DNA of 64,000 bases, taken from contig NC_061111.1 in the NCBI RefSeq assembly GCF_002878395.1, forward strand, positions 22,455,097 through 22,519,096, in the 5' to 3' direction. Positions within the stretch are counted from its first letter, which is position 1; every line of letters begins with the position of its first letter. The notes beneath the pieces were generated by a model that searched no databases, was not told the origin of the DNA, and worked only from the letters and a program-made list of their open reading frames with translations. The DNA is from Capsicum annuum (lineage: Eukaryota; Streptophyta; Magnoliopsida; Solanales; Solanaceae). Both the position numbers and the translations under genes were made by a program. Of this stretch, positions 1 to 11,166 are shown in pieces.

Positions 1-11
1 TGTAGCTACAA

Positions 12-804
12 TTGCAAATGGAACCCAAAAATTCTAATGCTCCAACCGTGGATAATAATGTTATGAATGTCCTCTTAGCTAATCTTGAAACTTTGTCTCG
101 AGGCATAGCTAGGATGAAGGCAAATGTTGAGAAATTGGGTTCGAATGTCGCCTCAACGAGTGAGAGGTTGGAGAGGATGGAAAGCCAAAGGAGTTCTCGA
201 CCTTATACCCCTCAAAGCACCTCACTTACTATTACTCCCGAGACCTTGCACCAAAGATTGTATCCACCAAGTACTACAAACCTATCCACCAAGTACTACA
301 AACCAAGTCAATCTTTACTACCAAATCCGAGAACAAGATGGACCTAGCTGTTCTTCACTCTACCAAATTCCACAAGGTGGACTTGGAACCAAAATTTCAT
401 CCCTAAACCCGAATCCTCCACTCCAAAATCCTCCAATTCAAAGACCCTACAATCCACTAAATCCAATGTCTCCTTCCCAATCTACACTAACTTGGAAACA
501 TCCCATCCAAGTAGAAAAAAAGATAGAGTTAGGATCCAAGGAGAATGAGGCCAAGCCTCAAGATAGAGAGAAATGTAGTGGTGAGATACAAGAAGAATGT
601 GAAGAAAAGAGGGCAAGGAAAAGGGAAACCGCGGGCAGTGAAATAGGAAAGGGAAAGAAAAATGTGCTTATGGGATTTGCCCACAAAGGATCTTTGATAC
701 TCACTAACCCATATGCTAGCACTTTGACTAGCATTGATCCTTATTATGTACAGGTTCAAGTTCATATGCTATCAAAGAAGGATAAAAAAAGGGGATCCAC
801 ATGA
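12..804 (+). pseudogene. Gag-like region of a non-autonomous Ty3/gypsy element, frameshifted
   Basis: Two overlapping frames (12-347 and 124-804) together look like the N-terminal gag region of a chromovirus relative. The first starts MEPKNS and has a probable coiled coil, roughly residues 18-60, with leucines and methionines at heptad spacing (ANLETLSRG, VEKLGS, SERLERMES). The second is proline/asparagine-rich and becomes strongly charged (EKKIEL, EECEEKRARKRE). Neither frame covers the whole region, so at least one frameshift is present. No zinc knuckle, protease or reverse transcriptase follows before the LTR, so the parent copy was probably non-autonomous (TR-GAG or LARD type). The gag call rests on composition and context, not on a full domain match. 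A degraded host coiled-coil gene cannot be excluded. Confidence 0.45.
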
Positions 805-2299
805 TAACATGGGAAATGAGCTAGTGACACCCTTGGCCGAGAGCTCCAAATAAGTGGACTGTCGTGGCATACACCGAGGTATAATTACTACACTCTACAC
901 TTCCTTAGGCTTGAAATATTGTGATAAGGATTTAGTATCCACTGTGAAGTAGCTTCGGGTTTACATAGTGTAGAAAGGCATGAATCTTTTCTTGGTAGTT
1001 CTCTTGTTGCATATGTTGGTCAATTTTCTCTTAAGGATAGTTCACTACTTGATCATTTGAGTGATGTGATTCAAAATCCTAAAGTTAGTGTTCATTCTTG
1101 TAATATTGACCATGATATTAGACATATTCCTTTGAGCTTGTGTGATACAAACCGTGCTACTAGTTTTGCTCAAGGTAATCATATGCATGGAAAACTTTTG
1201 AATAAAAGTGTGCTTTCTCTTAAGAGAGGACTTCTAGGCCACAAATCTTTAGTCTTGGATGATAGCATAGTAAAAGGATTGGTTAATCTCGGCTTATAAC
1301 CTTGGTTACACCATCCTTTTGATCCTAGAACACTAGTGGGTTGGAAAATGGGTTGTCTCAGCTTATGCTTATCTTTCCTTGATGATTATCTTATCTCGAT
1401 CCTTTATAATTTTCAAACTATGTGTTTTATGGTAAAAATAAAGGATTTCTGGTCGAATTTTAAAAGTGTACCCCCTCGGCAAGATATCTTCACACTTGAT
1501 TCCTTTCTATACTACCTCTTTACCTATGATAATAACCATGTTAATTTCGAATTTGTATTGTGTAGTGGTAGAAAGTTTGATGGATGGTTTTCTTATTTGC
1601 ATGATGGTGATATGTAGTTGAGGTGGATCTTAAAATCAATAGTGGCACTATATTTGATGAGGTCCTTTGTAGAGGTACTGAAACAAATGTATCTTATGGT
1701 TCCTAAGATAAAGGTAGTCTTACCTTTTGGGTATAGTAAAGCCATTAAGACCATTGTAGTTTCCTTTTCTCTTGATATTTGCCAAAGCCACTTCCTTTGA
1801 GCCATTCATGCTAAGCTTTTCATGTCACACATAAAGGATCCGTGGGTATATTCCAAACGTGAATAACCTTGGCTTGATGACATATGTGATAGATTCAGAT
1901 TTCACTCCTCTTTCCTTGATGTTTATCTTAGCCATGTCCTTTGTGATGCTTGTGGTACATGTTTCATGATCATAACAAAAGATTGTTGGTTGTATTCCAA
2001 AAGTGTACCCCCTTTGTGGTACTAATGCTAACCCTCCTATCATGAGGATTGTGTGCTTGTTTTTCTTCTCTTCGGTTTTACAAGGTGCGAATTTGAAGAC
2101 AAATTCCTTTCAAGATGTAGAGGATGATACAAACATGAGGAGCACAAGGATTACAAGTTTTTGTTGAAGGTCCAAGTTTCGAATTTGCAAAGTGAATTGA
2201 AGACCTTTTTCAAGCCTTGTCCAAGCTCGGGAACTACAAAGACTACAAGGCGCGTTTATGAAAATGGACACGTTTGAGCTTGTTGTGAATGCACCCAAG
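805..2299 (+). repeat. Internal region of the left element with a degenerate repeated module
   Basis: Between the gag-like region and the LTR there are only short broken frames (1057-1299 and 1336-1617). From about 1381 to 2025 a module of roughly 100-150 bp recurs about four times in diverged form. Each copy has a 'cctttgt' or 'ccttta' word, a 'tgttt(c/t)atg' word, an 'ataaagga' or 'aaaagatt' word and an ending like 'aaaagtgtacccc' (clearest at 1381-1480 and 1919-2020, weaker near 1640-1735 and 1770-1865). The stretch 2057-2130 (tcttctcttcggttttac, then gatgtagaggatgatac) resembles the 3' end of a gypsy pol before the LTR and parallels the minus-strand copy near 62480-62500. No function is assignable. 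Confidence 0.4.
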
Positions 2300-2832
2300 G
2301 AAGTGTACGCCTTGACATGTGAGGGTTGGACTTAGTTGCTCAAAAATACACCCAAGGCTGCCCCAAATACACTCCACACCCGCCACCCTCATTAAGGGCA
2401 AAGGAGTCCTTTTGCAACACCTTTTGTAATAGACTATTTAAACATTTTCCTTAGTCTTATTCCTTAGCTAGCTTATTCTTGAAATCACTTGTAATATTGA
2501 ATATCACTTTCCTCTCAAGAAGAGAGTAGACCACCACTTTGACATCACAAGAACTGGTTTCTTCTTGTGTTGTGTGTATCGGCTAGAAACGAGAGTGCTT
2601 GAGTGAACGGAGTTCCTCTTGTGTTCTGTAAGAACGTGGTGCTTGCTAACTTATTTTGTGGAGGTTTTAGAGTATTAATACACTCTTTAGTTGCTGTATT
2701 ATGAGTTCTCATTGTGTTAAGTTACATATCTTCTTTATCGTTTAAGTTTGAGTTTGTTGTTTTCGTTTAGTGTCTTGTGCATGTGAACTGTTTGTGTGTT
2801 TGCAAACTTTTTTCGTGCTCTTTTAGATACCA
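2300..2832 (+). mobile_element. LTR of the left chromovirus-related element (left edge approximate)
   Basis: The stretch has a plant LTR layout: a TATA-like ctatttaaac at 2434-2443, a C/T-rich leader, and an end directly before a primer-binding site. Phrases such as 'ggctagaaac', 'gagttcctcttg' and 'ttttgtaatag' are shared with the minus-strand LTR at about 61731-62445, so the two probably belong to related families. The left boundary was not resolved. Candidate TG starts lie around 2300-2340. Confidence 0.5.
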
Positions 2833-2834
2833 TT

Positions 2835-2846
2835 TGGTATCAAAGG
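2835..2846 (+). promoter_or_regulatory. Primer-binding site, initiator Met-tRNA type
   Basis: TGGTATCAAAGG matches the usual plant retrotransposon primer site TGGTATCAGAGC at 10 of 12 positions, with the first eight perfect. It lies two bases after the LTR end. The DNA beyond it shows no gag, so the element this site would prime is missing. Confidence 0.65.
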
Positions 2847-5800
2847 TCAATCTCTCAAATAATTTTAATTGACTTTTATTTTTCGTTTAATATGAGTTCT
2901 TACTCAATCAAATCGAATCAAATCGTTCCAACATTAGAAAAGTACAAACACTTATCCAATTGTGCTACCTTAATAATGATTTTTTTCTTTTAAATTTGTG
3001 ATCTTTTTGCAATAGAATTTTCATATAATGATAGTATTACAATGATCTCCTCATATATGTGACTATATCTCTTGAGAATATCATTTATCCCTATGAGAAT
3101 TTTAAAACCTCTTGTGTGATAATGTAAAAGAGTATTCTCAAAAATAGGATAAGCAACTCGTAATTATTTGGTTAATCTAGTATAAAAATTTCTTTACTAC
3201 AAGCAAAAGCTATATGAATTGAATATCTTGGTATTTGTAGGTTTGAGTGTGAGCTAATCTTTAATTTTTATACCATGTGAATTTGATACAAAAATAGAAT
3301 ATATACATCACAAATAAAATGCATTGAGTTGGACAAATCTTACTTTTCTCTGAAGCAAAGTACACAACATTTATTAATACAACTCAGCCCAAGCAATCAA
3401 CAGAAGAAACAATATCGAATTGTCTATAGTAAAAGAGTGAAATCTTGCAAAATTTCAGAATTTTTTCATGTAAATATCACAAAACAATAATTGCCCTCAT
3501 CACTAATACTCTCTCACCACGTTGATTAGTTTTTTGTCAATGTAATTAGTTACTCAATTATCTATTAATATTTTCATGTATTCCGTAACTGACTCCTCAT
3601 AACTTAGTAACAATTAGAAAGCATATATAGAAGTAAAAGGATATATGCACACACACAAAAAAGTGAAAGATGTCCTTCATCATTCACTTTTTGTTGCATA
3701 CCTAACAAAAAATGTTCTAATGATATATAGCTAAATAGGGTAACAGGAGAATTAATTAGAATAATTAGAATACTACAACTAAATAATTCATCCCTTTCAT
3801 AACGATTCTAATTAACAAAAGGAAAACACAATCTCTAATCGAAAAAATATTATATGTATAAGATACCTTCGTCATCTTTTCTAGTTCTTAATTCATTTTT
3901 GTGGATTTAATAAGTAAGTTTTATATCAAAATGAAGATAAAAAACTGAAAATTGAAGAGTAAAGCCAAAAGATGAGAAAAAAAATTCTTGATCAAGGAAA
4001 ATGTCACATCATTTTGATAGTTTTTTTCTTCAGACTCATTCCCCTAATTTTGAGTTTTAAACATTAATTTAGTAGACTATGTGATTGCTATCCTAGTAAT
4101 TAGATCAATTTTCATTATCACGTGGCTTTTCAAAAATACCCTAAATAATTAATATTTGGAATGTCAAATGCCTTGGAAGCTGAATTCACACCTTCTTTCT
4201 CTATTCTCACCTGCAACATAATAGGGAGTAGAGAAAAAAATGGATAAAATAAAAAGCATGTATAGAAGTAAAAAAATATATCCACAAGAAAAAGAAGTAA
4301 AAAAAAGTCATTCATTCATTCATTCAATGTTAGTTGCGTACGTAACAAGAAATGTTCTAATGATATATAACTAAATAGGGATAACAGGAGAATTAATTAG
4401 AATAATTGGAATATTACAACTAAATAATTCACTCATTTCATAACAGTTCTAATTAACAAAAGAAAAACACAGTTTCTAATCGAAAATATACTATATGTAT
4501 AACAAATCTTATATTTAGTTTCGATTAGAACTGAAAAATTAATGTACAAAAATTACCAAAACATGATAATTGGTGAAAATTAAAAGGTCTTTCGTCAAGT
4601 GTACATATATACCATGAAACCTTAAAAAAAAATAGAGTTAAAAAAAGATATACCTCTTTTAAATCTGTTAGAAGAGTCACGAGGGACTGTATTATACTAT
4701 TTATTCTTCTTGTTTTGCACTTTCTCCATTGTTGTTCAATGATGATGATGAACCTCATTACAATACCTCTCATTTATGTGCATTATTTGGATGTCCCTTA
4801 ATCTTCTGTAAGGTTATTACTTTGCTATTAAATGTTAAAAATGAATGTTAATCAGATAAGAGTATATTTAAGAAAGGTATAAAATAGAATGAATTAAGAG
4901 AATATAATTTAATTAAGAGAATGTAAAGCACGACCTTTCGGTAGAATACAGGAGGCGAAGATGAAGAGCATAACCACTATTGTGTTAATGTGTAGTTTAA
5001 TAAAAAGAATTATATGTGATTATCTTTAATATTTTATAAATATTTAAATGAAATTTCAGCTTTTTAAAATTAAAAAAATGTCAAAAAAAATCACAAAAAA
5101 GATAAATCTAAATGCTAGCCTTGGAAATATTCCACATAAGCAACTCCACAATCTTCCTTTATATATATATAGATTGATTCCTGTATCCTCTAATTAATTA
5201 GGGAAGTACTAGTTTAATCCCAAAAAAATATTTCACACTGCTGAAATAGTTTCTTAGGACAGTGTCTAGCACGACTCAAATATAATTAATATATTACTTA
5301 ATAAAATATCATATTAATATTTATTTAATATTCAGTAACATTAATTAGTTAATAAGTGATTATATTATTATATTGATTATAATATTGTTATTGTCATATT
5401 ATTGTTTTGCTAACAGTTTAATAATATTTTTATTGGTATTTTACCACTGTTTGCCAACATGTTGATGCTTCTAATTGATTTTATTCTTTTATTCTTTTTA
5501 AGAAGCTCTCATCTCTTTTGCTTCCTTGGTGATTCAAATTCACAATATTCGGGTTGAAAGTGAGGGATGCTTATCATCTGAGAAACTCCTCTTATCGCCA
5601 ATTGGTTCAAATTTAATGATATTGAAGTTAAGAACAATAGAGTAAAAATTTACAATCAAATGAACAAGACACGATCGAATAATTCCTAATTTTAACAACA
5701 AAATCAGAATACTAAAGAAGATCTGACATAATAAATATAGAGTCCAACTTGCCTTCTACAAATATTTTTCTTCTTTATAATTTAGACATTAAAAATTAAG

Positions 5801-6201
5801 AATAATTAAAACTTTCCTATAATAGGCTTTAAAGTATTTGCTTTTGTAAAAAAAAATTTCCACCGACGGTGGATACTAGTTAAACTCATATACAAAAAGT
5901 GAGAAGTATTATACAAATCTAGTCCATATCTTTTTTCTATTTATCAAAGGTTTCAAGTTGCACTATTCTCTTGAGCCATTAGGATATTCAAATACAGTTA
6001 TTCTTCAATCTTCTTTGTCATTCAAGCTTAATGGTCAGAGTAAATTTAGAATACTTAAAGAAGAGCAAACATGCAATTAATACATGTATCGCTAGAAACA
6101 AAAGAAGTCTAAAATTGATAAGAAATTGAAGATTTTCAGGTAAAGTATCTCCACTATTAGGAGGAAGTTATAATGTTAGAGTTATCTTCACCATGAGTTA
6201 T
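2847..6201. other. AT-rich intergenic DNA without recognisable genes
   Basis: I find no domain-bearing frame on either strand. The stretch holds the 250-bp direct duplication listed separately, a short (AT)n at 5161-5172, very AT-rich DNA at about 5280-5450, and a 13-bp hairpin (ccaccg, a, cggtgg) near 5861-5873. Short frames at 4130-4315 and 4525-4773 on the minus strand have no recognisable motif. Confidence 0.6.
3617..4508. repeat. Direct duplication, two ~250-bp copies (3617-3866 and 4252-4508)
   Basis: Both copies run through the same ordered words: 'aaaagcat/gaaagcat' + 'atagaagtaaaa', 'gaaatgttctaatgatata' (second copy; 'aaaatgttctaatgatata' in the first), 'ctaaataggg', 'aacaggagaattaattagaa', 'aataattca', 'ttctaattaacaaaag', 'ctaatcgaaaa' and 'atatgtataa'. 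The offset is about 635-640 bp. The second copy has an expanded run of attc units near 4310-4325. The copies are clearly diverged, so the duplication is old. No terminal motif identifies it as a known transposon. Confidence 0.75.
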
Positions 6202-8573
6202 TGTAAGACCCTGCAAAATCCTAAGCTTAACTCATTCCGTTGAAGCTTGAAAAGAGGTCCTAGACTTAGAAATTTTAGCTAAGTGTTTATACTTAGAATT
6301 ATTTTAGCCTTCATAAGTTGGCGATCCTATTTTATGACTCTTATGACCTTAAAACGTTGATCCTTGGATTGAATCATGATTAGGTGGGTCAATAGGTCAC
6401 TCTGGGTGAGTTTCAGACCTCGTTTGAATCATAATCAGGTGACCAAAATAGTGGGTCGACGCGATCTCGACGCTTCGCGTTGCCCATAGCGTCTCCCATT
6501 GTGTCGACAGATAATTTTTTCCTAGTTTTCAATGCAATTTCAGTAACCCAACACGAACTTGATGCAGCGCGTTGGTCATCGCATTGATGCCATTGATGTG
6601 GCGCATCGGTATGTGCGTCACTGGACACATTTTCAGTCATTAAAAGCCCGCATTCAGAGGGGTAATTGGGTTATATTCCACCCGTATTCAGCCTCAAAAA
6701 TATGAGATTAAATCATTCCCAGCGCAAAAACATTCACTTTCTCTCAAATCTCTCTCAAGAACAAATCCTAGGGCTTTTGATTTCAAATTCAAACTTCAAG
6801 AACACACCATCAATCTTCACGAATTCAAGTATCAAGGTATGTTAGGTGTTCATCCAAGGGTTTTCTTCCACCTTTGGAGTTCAAGAACCCTTTTCAAATT
6901 ACAAGTTGATTTCTTTTCACGAATTTTATGTTGAATTTGATTGTATTCATGATTATGATGTTGTTGGATTTATAATCCATGATTAATTGTAATTTTCTTG
7001 AGAAACAAATAGCATTTATGTGTTGTTATATGGTTTCATATTAAAAGTCCTTGAATTTGTGAGTTTGGGATTTTGATCATGATGTTTGCATGTTGTAGTA
7101 TTGTCATGTGTATAAATTATGCTCACCAAACGTTTGATGAATTGCTCATGTGAGTTGAGTAATGAAATCATATCATATTAGCATGTATACAAGTTCATTC
7201 CATGCAAGTGTTTGCTAAAATATCTCAATGAATGAATGGTGACAAAGTGGCTAGCTATCATGTCTTCAAGATTGTGCTATGTTTTACAATTTATGCTATC
7301 GAGTCCTGGGGATATCTAATACCTGGCAATCTAGCTGTTTACCTAGATTTATAGTAGTTCAGAATAGTCTCAGTAATGTCACATACAGTAGTATTCAATT
7401 AGTTACAAAACTCATTGTATTCAATCAGTTAACAAAATTTAGTGTACTCAGACAGTCAATAGAACTCAGTAAAATCAGTTCAATTCATTTAGACAGTACG
7501 ATCAGTAATAGTTCATTCAAGCCTAGTACAGTGTAGAAATTAGTTCAGTGTCTATTCAGTTGGGAGTAGAAATCAGCATCGAGCTAACCCAGGGGTGGGG
7601 ACATTCCTATCAATAAAGGGTTTGGCCCTTAGTAGCAATCCCTGAATTACAGAACTACATAGCCAGCGCAGGTTGAGATGTCTTCCTGCTAGTATAGGGT
7701 TGATACATCTTGTACTAGTTTTCCTGCCAGCGAGGGTTGACAAAAGAGCTTCCTGCTAGAGAGGGTTAACTCATAGCTATTGTTAGTATCCCTTGGAAAG
7801 GTGCAACACCCTTCCAACTGGGGTCACAGGTTGGACCCCAACTCAAGTCATACTCGGGGTATGTCAGTTAGATGAACACTCCCACAGTTTTAGTTTTAGA
7901 CTCGGTATACAATCTCAGTTTAATTTTAGAATCAACACTGTCAGATACAGTCACCCATCTCAGTATAGAACTCAGTTTAGTTCTACAGAATCAGGACTAT
8001 CAGAAACAGTTACTCAGTTAACAGTAATACAATATCAGTAAACTCACATATTAGTCATTCAATTTTCAGAACTCATTATCCAGTGTTAATGAAATCTCAG
8101 TTACAGTATTCATAGTTATGTGCATAGCATTGCATAATTAGTATGTACAACAGTTTCAGATATACATGTACTCTCATTCAGATGCACGACTCTTGACCAT
8201 AGCAGCCTAGATTATTAGCAACAAAGTTAGTGGTGAGTTGTCATAGTTTGCAGATAGATTATTATTTTCAGTTATTAGTATTTTAATAGTTAAAGTTAGT
8301 TGGGGGCTTGTCCCATCAACTCCACTTTCAGATAGTTCCATAGAGGCTTTTCAGGCTAGAGTATTTCAGACAGATGTTCAGTTTACTGTATTGATTTTCA
8401 GTATTCAGTATTTTGATTTCAGTTTTGAACTTTATGGCGATTTTCACCAAATTTCTATACTATACAATATTATTGTTCAGTGATTGCAGCAGGTATCAAT
8501 CATGGGTTAGCTTGTGGTCCTTCAGAATTATGAGCACCGTGTGGCATTCGGGGTGCATACTCAGGATGTTACA
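6202..8573 (+). repeat. 5' LTR of T1 (2,372 bp)
   Basis: It starts TGTAAGACCC and ends GGATGTTACA, and the primer site follows four bases later. The same family occurs at 12087-14512 (minus), 22043-24395 (minus), 29426-31421 plus 40427-40756 (minus, split) and about 59100-61446 (plus). It carries many 'cagt' and 'ctcagt' words between 7320 and 8060 and the phrase 'catgggttagcttgtggtcc' near its 3' end. Small ORFs within it (7279-7536, 7793-8041) are composition artefacts. Confidence 0.85.
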
Positions 8574-8577
8574 AACT

Positions 8578-8590
8578 TGGTATTAGAGCC
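8578..8590 (+). promoter_or_regulatory. T1 primer-binding site (initiator Met-tRNA)
   Basis: TGGTATTAGAGCC differs from TGGTATCAGAGCC at one base (C to T). It lies four bases after the TTACA end of the LTR, the same spacing as in T2. It fixes the LTR boundary and the plus orientation. Confidence 0.85.
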
Positions 8591-8796
8591 TAAGGTTCAA
8601 TAGAGTCTTAGGAATTCTAAAAGCCATGTCTATTAGAGTCTTGTGTATGGGTGTGTAGTGCGCCAAACTTATAAACAAGAGGCTATGAGGCATTTTAGGA
8701 AAAGTTTCCCTTTTTTCAGTATTCATATCATACGAATGAGAATTAGCTCAAGTTACAGTCTCAATCTAATCCTTTTCGTACTTCTATTTACAGAAC

Positions 8797-9606
8797 ATGC
8801 CTTTTAAAAAGAACAACGGAAGGAGAATAGGAAATCTGCCAATATCTCTGCCCATTTAGGTAGATTCCCTGGATGAGCATGTATCCCACACAGAATTCAG
8901 AGCAGCTTTCACCACTTTAGCTTATTTTGTGGCAGCCCAGAATGAACGCCCAACTGCCGTTCTAGCCAGTCCAGTGGTCAATACTGCTGCAGCTAAAATT
9001 TGGGACTTCACCTGAATAAACCCTCTAACCTTTATCGGGTCTAAGTCAGATGAGGACCCACAAGAATTCCTTGATTAGGTATAGAAAGTCACAGATATTA
9101 TGGGGGTGACATCTAGTGAGAGTACTGAGTTGGCCGCATATCAGTTGCAGGATATTGCTCACTCATGGATTAAGCAGTGAAAGAAAGAGAGGGCCGTAGA
9201 TACAGGGCTCGTAAAATGGGAGGAGTTTTCCACTGCTTTTTTTGGATAGATTCTTCCCACTGGAGTTAAGAGAAGCGAAGGTTTTGGATTTCATTAATTT
9301 GAAGTAGGGCAACATGATAGTGAAAAAGTATTCTCTCAAGTTTACTCAGTTAGCCAGATATGCCCCTCATATGGTAGCAGATAGCAGATCTAAGATGAGT
9401 AAGTTTATGTCTGGCATGTCTATCAGTATGACCAAAGAGTGTAGGACCATAATGCTAATTAAAGAGATGGACATATCCAAGCTCATGGTCCATGCTCAAC
9501 AGATAAAGGAGGCTAAGAATAAGGAGAAGAAGAGGAAGAATAAGAGAGCTAGAACAGGTAGCTTCAACTTTACTCAGCTTAAGTCAGAAGGTGGGAGTTG
9601 TTCTTA
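8797..9606 (+). pseudogene. gag: T1 gag pseudogene
   Basis: The ATG at 8797 follows the leader end 'ttacagaac', matching the T2 start (MPPKK in T2, MPFKK here). A retrotransposon gag domain is visible: DEDPQEFLD at about 9050, LAAYQLQDIAHSW at about 9130-9170, then FTQLARYAP and ADSRSKMSKF at 9340-9410. In-frame stops interrupt it at about 8857, 9013, 9076, 9082 and 9178, and a frameshift near 9240 moves the rest into the frame at 9314-9607, which ends in a lysine/arginine-rich tail. Several stops look like C-to-T or G-to-A changes, for example where T2 reads TRMNP and T1 reads T-stop-INP. The product would be the capsid/nucleocapsid protein of the retrotransposon particle. Confidence 0.8.
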
Positions 9607-9689
9607 GTTTCGCTCAAAATCTTTAGTTCTAGCTCCGTCCTCAGCTAGTGACGAAATCTAGAGACAAAAATAAAGATATGGCACCAGGC

Positions 9690-10330
9690 CATAAACCTTA
9701 GGGTAGTGTTAGCAGTGCCCGAGCAAATACCCTTTGCCAGAAGTGTGGCAGAAACCACCAAGGTATTTGCAGGGCTGACAATGATGTTTATTTCAGATGT
9801 GGAAAGCCAGGCTATAGGGTCAGAGAGTCTCCTCAGGTGGGTTCGCAGAGTCAGCATAATTGTTCTTCAGTTTAGCCGGTCGCCCAAATCAGCAGGGTGC
9901 CACTTCCAGTGCCATCAGTGGGCAACGCCCAAATAGGCTTTATGCACTTCAGTTGCAACAGGATCAGAAAAGTTCTCCTGATGTGGTCACTAGTACGTTA
10001 CAAGTTTATCATTTTCATGTTTATTCTTTGTTAGATCCAGGAGCTTCTTTGTCCTTTGTAACTCCTTATATAGCTGTTGACTTCAGAGTCAGTCTCAAAA
10101 TCCTAGTAGAGCCCTTCTTAGTCTCTACCCCAGTGGGTAAATCTATTATAGCCCGACAGGTATACAGGAATTGTCCGGTTATGATATCTCAAAAAGTCAC
10201 TTCAGCAGACCTAGTAAAATTAGAAATGAGATTTTGATGTCATTCTCAGCATGGATTGGATTCATTCATGCTATGCTTCAGTTGACTGCATTAATATAGT
10301 TTTCCATTTTTAGTTTTTGAATGAACCGGT
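9690..10330 (+). pseudogene. T1 zinc-knuckle and aspartic protease region, frameshifted
   Basis: At 9735-9835 a knuckle-like CQKCGRNHQGIC is followed by a second knuckle whose expected C, H and last C have become Y, Y and S (DVYFRCGKPGYRVRES). At 10021-10240 the frame reads LDPGASLSFVTPYIAVDF and then VGKSIIARQVYRN and TSADLVKLEM. This is the LTR-retrotransposon aspartic protease with D-P-G in place of the usual D-S/T-G, as in other Tekay-type elements. At least two frameshifts separate knuckle and protease (near 9860 and 10237). In the family the enzyme cleaves the Gag-Pol polyprotein. This copy cannot be made intact. Confidence 0.75.
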
Positions 10331-10440
10331 CCTTGAGTGGAGGGGTAGTACTTCAGCACTTAGGGGTCAGGATTGACTCAAAAGAAAGTCAAGTTTTAGT
10401 GGTCATATTCTTGTGAGAAAAGTTTTTAGGAGTTAAAGAC

Positions 10441-10998
10441 TTGACTCACTACAGCCCAATTTTGACTTTACCAAACAGCTCAGACGGGTTTGTGGTATAT
10501 TGTGATACTTCCCGAGTGGGTTTGGGGTGTGTCTTGATACAGAGAGGTAAGGTTATAGCCTATGCCTCTAGACAACTTAAGCCCCATGAAATGAATTACC
10601 CCACTCATGATCTTGAGTTAGCAACGGTTATATTTGCCTTGAATATTTAGAGGTATTATTTGTATGAGGTACATATAGATGTGTTCACAGACAATAAAAG
10701 ACTACAGTATGTATTTTCTTAGAAAGATCTGAACTTACGTCAGAGAAGATGGTTATATTTGTTGAAAGACTACGACATGAGCGTTCGATATCATCCAGGC
10801 AAGGCCAATATAGTGGCTGATGCTTTCATTAGGATGTCTTTAGGTAATGTTGTGCATATGGAGGATGGTAAGACGAAGTTAGTTCAGAAAGTTCATCAGC
10901 TTTCCCGACTAGGTGTTTGCTTAGTCGATTCAGCAGAAAGTAGTGTGTGGGTGCAGAATAGTTCAGAATCATCTCTGGTTTCCAAAGTGAAGGAAAAG
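10441..10998 (+). pseudogene. T1 RNase H domain (start deleted)
   Basis: The frame reads [16 protein letters not shown], then [42 protein letters not shown] and [18 protein letters not shown]. This is the RNase HI fold of gypsy pol: the first Asp in YCDTS, the Glu in DLELA, and Asp in FTDN. Stops break it at 10648 and 10720. It starts abruptly near 10390-10440 after protease-linked sequence, so the entire reverse transcriptase and the junction upstream are gone. The family role is removal of the RNA template during reverse transcription. The remaining tail leads into the integrase linker. Confidence 0.8.
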
Positions 10999-11014
10999 TA
11001 GGACAGAGATCCTA

Positions 11015-11166
11015 GTCTAGTCAAGTTGAAAGAGTCAATCAAAGATCAGAAAGTAGAGGTTTTCTCCCAAGGAGGAGATGGTATGTTGGAGTCTAGTCAA
11101 GTTGAAAGAGTCAGTCAAAGATCAGAAAGTAGAGGTTTTCTCCCAAGGGGGAGATGGTGTGTTGCA
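11015..11166 (+). repeat. 76-bp tandem duplication in the T1 pol linker
   Basis: The block starting 'gtctagtcaagttgaaagag' at 11015 recurs at 11091, and both copies end in 'cccaagg(a/g)ggagatgg'. The single-copy region of T2 shows only one version, so the second copy is private to T1. Confidence 0.8.

Noticed and set aside
4130..4315. Minus-strand ORF with an apparent splice acceptor (ttgcag) before VRIEKEGVNSAS
   Set aside because: One short frame and an acceptor-like word are not enough. No neighbouring exon or domain was found.
7279..8041. ORFs rich in Ser, Gln and Val in the T1 LTR
   Set aside because: They result from 'cagt/ctcagt' words in the LTR, and similar shadows occur in other T-family LTRs (12717-12926, 22907-23212, 30343-30531).
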